64,000 nt of DNA from contig JBAJFG010000604.1 in the NCBI GenBank assembly GCA_037903475.1, positions 310,001-374,000 on the forward strand, in the 5' to 3' direction. The translations under genes and the position numbers were made by a program. A model generated the notes under the pieces. It was not told where the DNA came from. It saw nothing but the letters and a program-made list of their open reading frames with translations, and searched no databases. Positions within the stretch are counted from its first letter, which is position 1; each line of letters starts with the position of its first letter. This document shows, piece after piece, positions 58,863 through 64,000 of the stretch. The stretch comes from Ancylostoma caninum. Its lineage: Eukaryota; Nematoda; Chromadorea; Rhabditida; Ancylostomatidae.

Positions 58863-61045
58863 TGTTGCCAACTTTGGGATTAATGAGTATTAGCATGGGT
58901 TAGCGAGTGGTCCTCTTTGCGTGTGGTGCAATAAAATTTGTCGTTCACTCTGATTTCAAATCGCACCTGAGACGAGCAGTTTGTGAAAAATTACGAAAAA
59001 GCTAAGATTAGCTGAAATTACGAAAAAAAAGGGTAATATTCCTCCAACCGACAATATTGCTTCATTTAGGGGAAAAGTGTTGCTGATTTACCAAGTTGGT
59101 TACGTAAGCAAACATAGTGATACGGGCGAAGCGTAAACGTTGGGCTAATTGGCTAGGGTCATCATAAAGAATCGCACCTTATCGTATATTGTTGTTACAG
59201 AGCTATTTTCATCTGCTAGTGGGGAGCTTCTACATTTCTACATCGAACGTTTAGCTACCGGTAATGCTACACTCAACGGCCTGCTGCCGGTAGCACGAGA
59301 TCGACGCTGATCTGATCTTGGGTATCCCTGGTGTGCAACTGTAGGATACTTGTCATGTACGCAGCCACCTGCACTTTTGTCAATAGTCTTGGATCCGACT
59401 GTATATTCTAGCTTTTGATACCGTGAAGCAGAAAATTTAGGTGATCGCTCACTGGGGAGACGAGAGCGTCACAGTTTGTAGAAATCTTAATATTATTAAG
59501 ATATTAATATATTAAAAAGTGAAAGCGAGAGAGTTGTGTTTGTAGATCGGCTCGTAAATTAAGAATACCTTGAACAAGACCTGACCACACCTTTGATTGG
59601 ATGCACCAATATGAGTGGCCTGATAACGCCGCATTCTCCCCCTGAAACATTCGAGATCCGTTACAGAATTAACCACATATCTAACTATGGAGTTGGCACT
59701 ATAAATCTCGTCGCGTACACTTGTTTGTTTGCAATACTGATTCGACGATGGCAGCTGAATTCTCGCACCCGATTGGCTACAATAATGTGGAAAGGAATCA
59801 TCACCCTAATCATCACCTATTTATTTATTTATTTATTTATTTATTCACTGCATGAAGACATGCGCCAAAGGAAACAATGACCTCTAATTTCAATTACAGA
59901 TACATTTTGAATGGGTAAATCCTCTAATAAAGTGAACTAACCGAAACGGTGAGGACCCTCTTGTCTTGTTCGTAACCTGGAACAAAAAAAATAGTAGAAG
60001 GTGCAGTCAAACTGCTCGCAATCAAATTTCTCGTCTAGAATTAATTATAGGAGCCTCAGTGTGTGTACACCTAATAGAAAAAAAGTAAGCTACAGTTCAA
60101 TGTTCGTCTCCAAATACACCTGTTCTTAGTTCCGTATATGTATACTTTTCATAGAAATATTGGCAGAGTAGTCGCGTGTTTTATGCAAAATGCGGTGTCG
60201 TGGAAATGATCGCGAATAACATTGAAATCCCCTCGTATGCATATGTATGTACTCGAGAATCCTGTAAAACAACACGAAAATTGCTAATTTTCACTGTCAG
60301 TTGACCCACATTCTTCTCCCATCCAAATCAGAGTCAAATTCAGCTATCCTTTTCTTCCTAGTTGAACTTTTACCCCTGTTAACATAGTTAATGCTGTTAC
60401 AAGACTGTGAGGCCGGCCAATTTTTGTGTCACCCGTTCAACATAAGGGGTGAGCGAAAGTGTTTTATGTTCGCGTGAAGTGACTCGTGCAGCGCTGGTTA
60501 TTTACTTGGTTGCAATGTAGCCAATTTTTTTCGTAGCATATTGAGAACAATAAAATAAGCAATAAACAATATGTAACTGAACATGCTCAATTTCATCTTC
60601 TTTCTTAGCAGTGTATATTGAAAGCGCGCGAATATATCATATTTATAATTCGTTTTGCCTTCATTTTTGTCGGTATCCTACAGAAATGAAAGGCTGCACG
60701 GTTACTGTTGCAATTTCGAGAAACCAATTTAAACACTGGGTAATACCCTCATTGGGAGAAGCAAATGAAACGTCAAATTGTAATCGAAAAATGAGCAAGA
60801 AACCTATTGATTCTACATCGATCTTTCTTTTTTTTTTGGAACTTTCCTGATCCTCAAGAACCCTGAAAATCACTTCATCGGTGATAACCGTACTCTTTTG
60901 AAACTTTTCTCGTCTTCAGTGGTATGCGGTGGCACGATGTTTTTTTCTTTCGCGCTCTACATTCGGTCTCATAAAAAAAGCAACAATAATAATTGAATAT
61001 TTGTGCATCATTCTTTACACCACCTCTCTAAATACATGATATTTT
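58863..61045. other. No further gene recognised; LINE tail
   Basis: Apart from the micro-exon candidate, a (TTTA)n tract at 59817-59846 followed by GCATGAAGACATGCGCCAAAG marks another reversed LINE 3' tail. The frame at 60611-60850 (plus) is unrecognised. Confidence 0.4.
59947..59981 (-). CDS. Possible 35 nt micro-exon, unrecognised
   Basis: On the minus strand TTTTTTTTGTTCCAG precedes 35 nt reading YEQDKRVLTVS in one frame, then GTTAGTTCAC. The acceptor is strong and the donor moderate. The link to 58800 is phase-compatible but unproven. Confidence 0.25.
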
Positions 61046-61230
61046 ACAGTAGAAGCGTGCGTCAGTCGCGCATCAGATACTCGCGGTGAAAATGCCGCAC
61101 GGCCACATGCAAGTTAACAATCGCGTGCGTCTCACCCTACGCCTGACCCGAGTCAGTCCTGTGACTGAGCATAACCTTCACCATACTGGTGCGTGGACGT
61201 CGAAGCATTCTCCTCTTTAAATGCCTGCTG
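61046..61230. mobile_element. Degenerate MITE family B relative
   Basis: GCGTGCGTCAGTCGCGCATC matches the family B end block. The remainder (CGTGCGTCTCACC) is only loosely similar, and no clear right end or duplication was found. Confidence 0.45.
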
Positions 61231-61232
61231 AC

Positions 61233-61690
61233 CAGGGATGGATACTAGGGGGTACGACGACTCGCAACAAAATGTATACTGTCATATGCAGTTTGGGGCG
61301 CTAATCTCAAATCAGTTTACCTTATCTGCTGCGGAGTCTTCAGTGAAGTCACGGTGGCATAATTGCGGCCTGTCCAAATAGGCCAAATTTGACTTCCGAG
61401 TTATATTCTGCTCGGGATATGCTCTAAAACCACCCGATTCATTTAGATAAATTGAAAGTTTCATGTTTCCGAAACGTGATTAAATTCGGGTGGTTTCCAG
61501 CGATCGTTTAGCGAAATACATCTTAGAAGCCAAGTTTAGGCTGTCTTGCTCAAGCTCCAATTATGCCATGTAACTCTTCATAGTGTGCTCCGCAGCGGAT
61601 AGGCTAAACGGATTTGAGATCAGCGTCAGAAACTGTACTTGACAGTATACATCTCTTTACGAAATGCCAGACCCCTAAGTACCTTTCCCT
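61233..61690. mobile_element. Foldback MITE, family A, copy 2
   Basis: It starts AGGGATGGATACTAGGGG and ends CCTAAGTACCTTTCCCT, with the same inner block CTTATCTGCTGCGGAGTC and its inverse (CTCCGCAGCGGATAG) as copy 1 at 830-1290. The length is almost equal (458 against 461 bp). Confidence 0.75.
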
Positions 61691-62070
61691 AGTGAGCAGA
61701 TGAAGTATGTAGATCTCTCCAACAATTTAACCAGTCATTTATATTGTCCTCCAGTTGTCCACTGCATATCAATATGTCTCTAAAGGGACTCGTAACTGTG
61801 TATCGCAATTTCCTCACACCAGTCGAAAAATCTCTTGCGCTCTTAGTTCTGCTGTCGCTATTACAGCAATGGAATACTCACCAGTACCTACCACTGCAGC
61901 TGTAATGGCAACTACTGCTCTCTTCGATCATGTATGTCAAGTTTTAAAGAAATTGAGAACATGTCCGTTTTACTCATTAATGGTCTGCGCTCCAAATAAG
62001 TATCACGGATTTGAAATCATAAAGAACACATTTCATTTGGAATTGTGAAGAACACATTCTGCGCTAACAA
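61691..62070. other. No gene recognised
   Basis: One plus-strand frame (61755-62048) lacks family or splice support. Confidence 0.4.
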
Positions 62071-62323
62071 CTCTGATAACTGTGCACCACGAACGCAGCC
62101 CGAACGGCGTAATGGTTCGGTTAGAAACACTAGCAGCAACGGTTACCAGTTGCTGCCATCCTCCCCTTGATTGCTGCCGTCTTTCAGCAATTGCTGCCAA
62201 AGGGCCGACAGCTCGAGCAGCAATCAAGGGGAGGATGGCAGCAACTGGGAACCGCTGCTGCTGGCGTTTCTAACCGAACCATTACGCCGTTCGGGCTGAG
62301 TTCATGCTGCACCGTTACCAGAG
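62071..62323. repeat. Foldback repeat upstream of the PiT exon
   Basis: CAGCCCGAACGGCGTAATGG (62096) answers CCATTACGCCGTTCGGGCTG (to 62298), and weaker pairing reaches CTCTGATAAC / GTTACCAGAG at the outer ends. The inner arms TTGATTGCTGC / GCAGCAATCAA are separated by about 40 bp. It lies about 320 bp upstream of the PiT start codon. Confidence 0.92.
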
Positions 62324-62641
62324 AATGAGGCAATGCCTGGTCTATGACAATTCCCACTGAGTGAGCAGAAAGCGTAGCCTAAACAGTGTAATAGGACGGG
62401 CACAAAGTCTAACGGCATATCCACTAAGTTTTCACCAGGTTAGGCTCAATTGCTGCCATTAATTCCCAAATGCTGCGCAGACGCAGCCGCGCTGCTCGTG
62501 CTGGAATCGTCGCCACAGTGTCAAGTGGGGATTTCCTTGATTGTTTTTCATCATATTTGATGTTAACTATCAAGAAAACTCACTAAACAGCAACAAAACC
62601 ATATAATTTGGTATCCAGTGCTAGGGACGCGGTCGCTTCGC

Positions 62642-62855
62642 ATGCTCCCCGAAACAAGCCCAGATCCGCGATTCCAGGATTCACTGCTATGGATAGTGGC
62701 GGTCGGTGTGCTCCTTGCATTCATCTTGGGCGTGGGGATGGGCGCCAATGACGTGTCGAATGCGTTTGGCACTTCGGTGGGCAGTGGCGTTCTGACAATC
62801 GTGCAAGCGTACGTCCTGGCCACCATATTCGAAGTTCTTGGAGCAGTGCTTGTCG
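62642..62855 (+). CDS. pitr-1-like: SLC20/PiT sodium-phosphate symporter, first coding exon (partial gene)
   Basis: The exon encodes 71 residues: a short Pro-rich N-terminus, a hydrophobic segment ([19 protein letters not shown]), the family signature [19 protein letters not shown], and the start of the next membrane segment ([17 protein letters not shown]). PiT proteins carry phosphate into cells with sodium across the plasma membrane, and the [16 protein letters not shown] motif is one of the two conserved transport signatures. The ATG at 62642 follows a splice-type acceptor GGTATCCAG at 62618, consistent with a leader or 5' UTR exon. The donor is G|GTTTGT at 62855/62856, phase 1. Later exons, including the second signature, lie beyond the window. 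Confidence 0.9.
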
Positions 62856-63623
62856 GTTTGTTACTTTAAATACGTGTTAGGTGTTAAAATAAGTCCTTGC
62901 TCTTTTTTTTCAGTTGCGATTTTTCCTGACCCGTTGTCATTTTCTCTCAACGTGCTGTATAATATTTGGAAGCGCTTTCCTTCTTCTACAATCTTATCGG
63001 CAGCGTTTCCTCAGAAGTATTGAATTAGTTAATTTTTAGGCTTAAGAAGAAAATCACAGATTTAAAGGCAACACTCACTTAAATCTTTGGGTTGAAGATT
63101 TCGCGGTATATCGGGGTTTCTAGGGACGATGAGCTCATTGACAACGATGAAGTTGCGTGAAACACGAGAAAAACACAGAAAATGATGGCGGTATTTCATG
63201 TGTGTCCACAGCGCGGAAGAGTGTTCCGTGATGGGTCCCGCCACGGAACCCTGCAAATGGCACGAATTTCATAAACACGCCCCCGCTGAACCACAGGCGC
63301 ACACCCTGTCAACGGCGTTAGGTGGTGCGACGGCACCCTAATGTCCAGAGTAGCAGATGTTTCCACGGCAGTATCTTCGCAGGTAGGCGGCCATTCAAGG
63401 TTATCAACTTACTGTTGCGATTGTCCAGCGGCCGACTACATGGTAAGCGATTCATTTCAGAAGTGAAAATTTCCGAGAGTGCTACCTTTAAGGAAAAACA
63501 TCATTTTCTCCTTGTATTCAACAAGGATCAAGAAGCACCCGATACTGTTTGAATGTGTAAGCACTGTAGAATATACTCCCGGAAAGATATCACCATCGAA
63601 CTCTTGAAGGGACAGTTTGAGAG
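62856..63623. other. Probably intron of the PiT gene
   Basis: TTTTTTTTCAG at 62903-62913 is a good acceptor, but the frame that follows does not look like the expected PiT continuation and soon stops. No other exon is recognised before the next repeat. Confidence 0.4.
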
Positions 63624-63846
63624 GTTATTCATGCTTGCGGCGCGTCAAAGTTTACGCGCCGATACACAGTGCAAAGGAGGGAGGTAGAAGAGAAATCCTG
63701 GCAGGTCACCACTGTTCCTAGTTTTGCCGTTGCGACCGCCGCGCGAACAAACCGCGTTTCCATTTTCGCCGCTTTGGGTCGGCGCGAGAACTTTGTGAAG
63801 TTTTGGAGAGGCGCGTAAACTTTGACGCGCCGCAAGCATGAATAAC
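63624..63846. mobile_element. MITE with perfect 37 bp terminal inverted repeats
   Basis: Arms 63624-63660 and 63810-63846 are exact inverses (GTTATTCATGCTTGCGGCGC at the left end). The 149 bp inside is GC-rich. A long minus frame across it (63629-63925) is probably repeat-encoded. The end to the window edge (63847-64000) resembles the dispersed repeat at 14400. Confidence 0.88.
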
Positions 63847-64000
63847 TTTTGACGGTGTGGGCAAGGGTAGGGTCCGACGTTATCACGGGACAAGATGATG
63901 GACCTTTCCGGTTGGATCCTTTCAACAGGATTATCTCAGTTATTTGTTAGCTTTGAGAAGTGTGATGTTCATAGAGCCCATACGATTCCTCTGGAGCGAT

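Noticed and set aside
62914..63023. Frame after TTTTTTTTCAG as second PiT exon
   Set aside because: The phase fits but the protein does not resemble the expected continuation after the first PiT signature and it stops within 37 codons.

Overview
This is a eukaryotic, almost certainly nematode, genomic window of the repeat-rich strongylid type (hookworm-like; the species is an inference). Signs are short exons with TTTCAG-like acceptors and GTAAG/GTACGT donors, long repeat-filled introns, CR1-like, Pao/BEL and mariner relics with hAT-like MITEs, and a TTAGGC telomere-type motif. There are no operons, ribosome binding sites or CRISPR arrays. Most six-frame open frames are noise or transposon remains.

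Two host genes can be supported. (1) A headcase/HECA-family gene on the minus strand from 38742 down to about 27867. I assembled it by eye as 13 exons whose splice phases all agree, 1254 coding nt, or 417 codons plus a stop. The first five exons carry the cysteine-rich headcase N-terminal signature. The last exons rest on splice sites and phase only. (2) The first coding exon of an SLC20/PiT sodium-phosphate symporter (C. elegans pitr-like), plus strand, 62642-62855, continuing beyond the right edge. A possible third, unrecognised minus-strand gene is hinted at by exon-like pieces at 57.65-60 kb.

Everything else is dominated by inverted-repeat (foldback) DNA. The largest is a 6.5 kb palindrome (17566-24094) with 3.2 kb arms, about 99% alike by eye, and a 66 bp spacer. 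Each arm holds a Pao/BEL gag fragment, a gag-like open frame, a 231 bp LTR (TGTTAT...ATAACA) and what is probably the 3' end of pol. At 41807-45082 two related TA-flanked mariner-type elements lie in opposite orientation, one split by a second complete TA-flanked 876 bp element, with a MITE between them. Two further foldbacks (10520-11060 and 39391-40264) are built from opposed mariner helix-turn-helix fragments. A CR1-like LINE 3' end (11499-12952) begins with a perfect 51 bp hairpin.

Layout: 1-10.4 kb, MITEs, hairpins and small tandem repeats; 10.5-13.9 kb, mariner foldback, LINE and TTCGAAT-rich repeats; 15.26-15.68 kb, about 207 TG units; 17.6-24.1 kb, BEL palindrome; 24.6-25.1 kb, mariner transposase fossil; 27.9-38.7 kb, headcase gene with transposons in several introns; 38.9-45.1 kb, MITE and mariner cluster at and upstream of its 5' end; 45-62 kb, mostly unrecognised sequence with foldback clusters; 62.6 kb, PiT exon.
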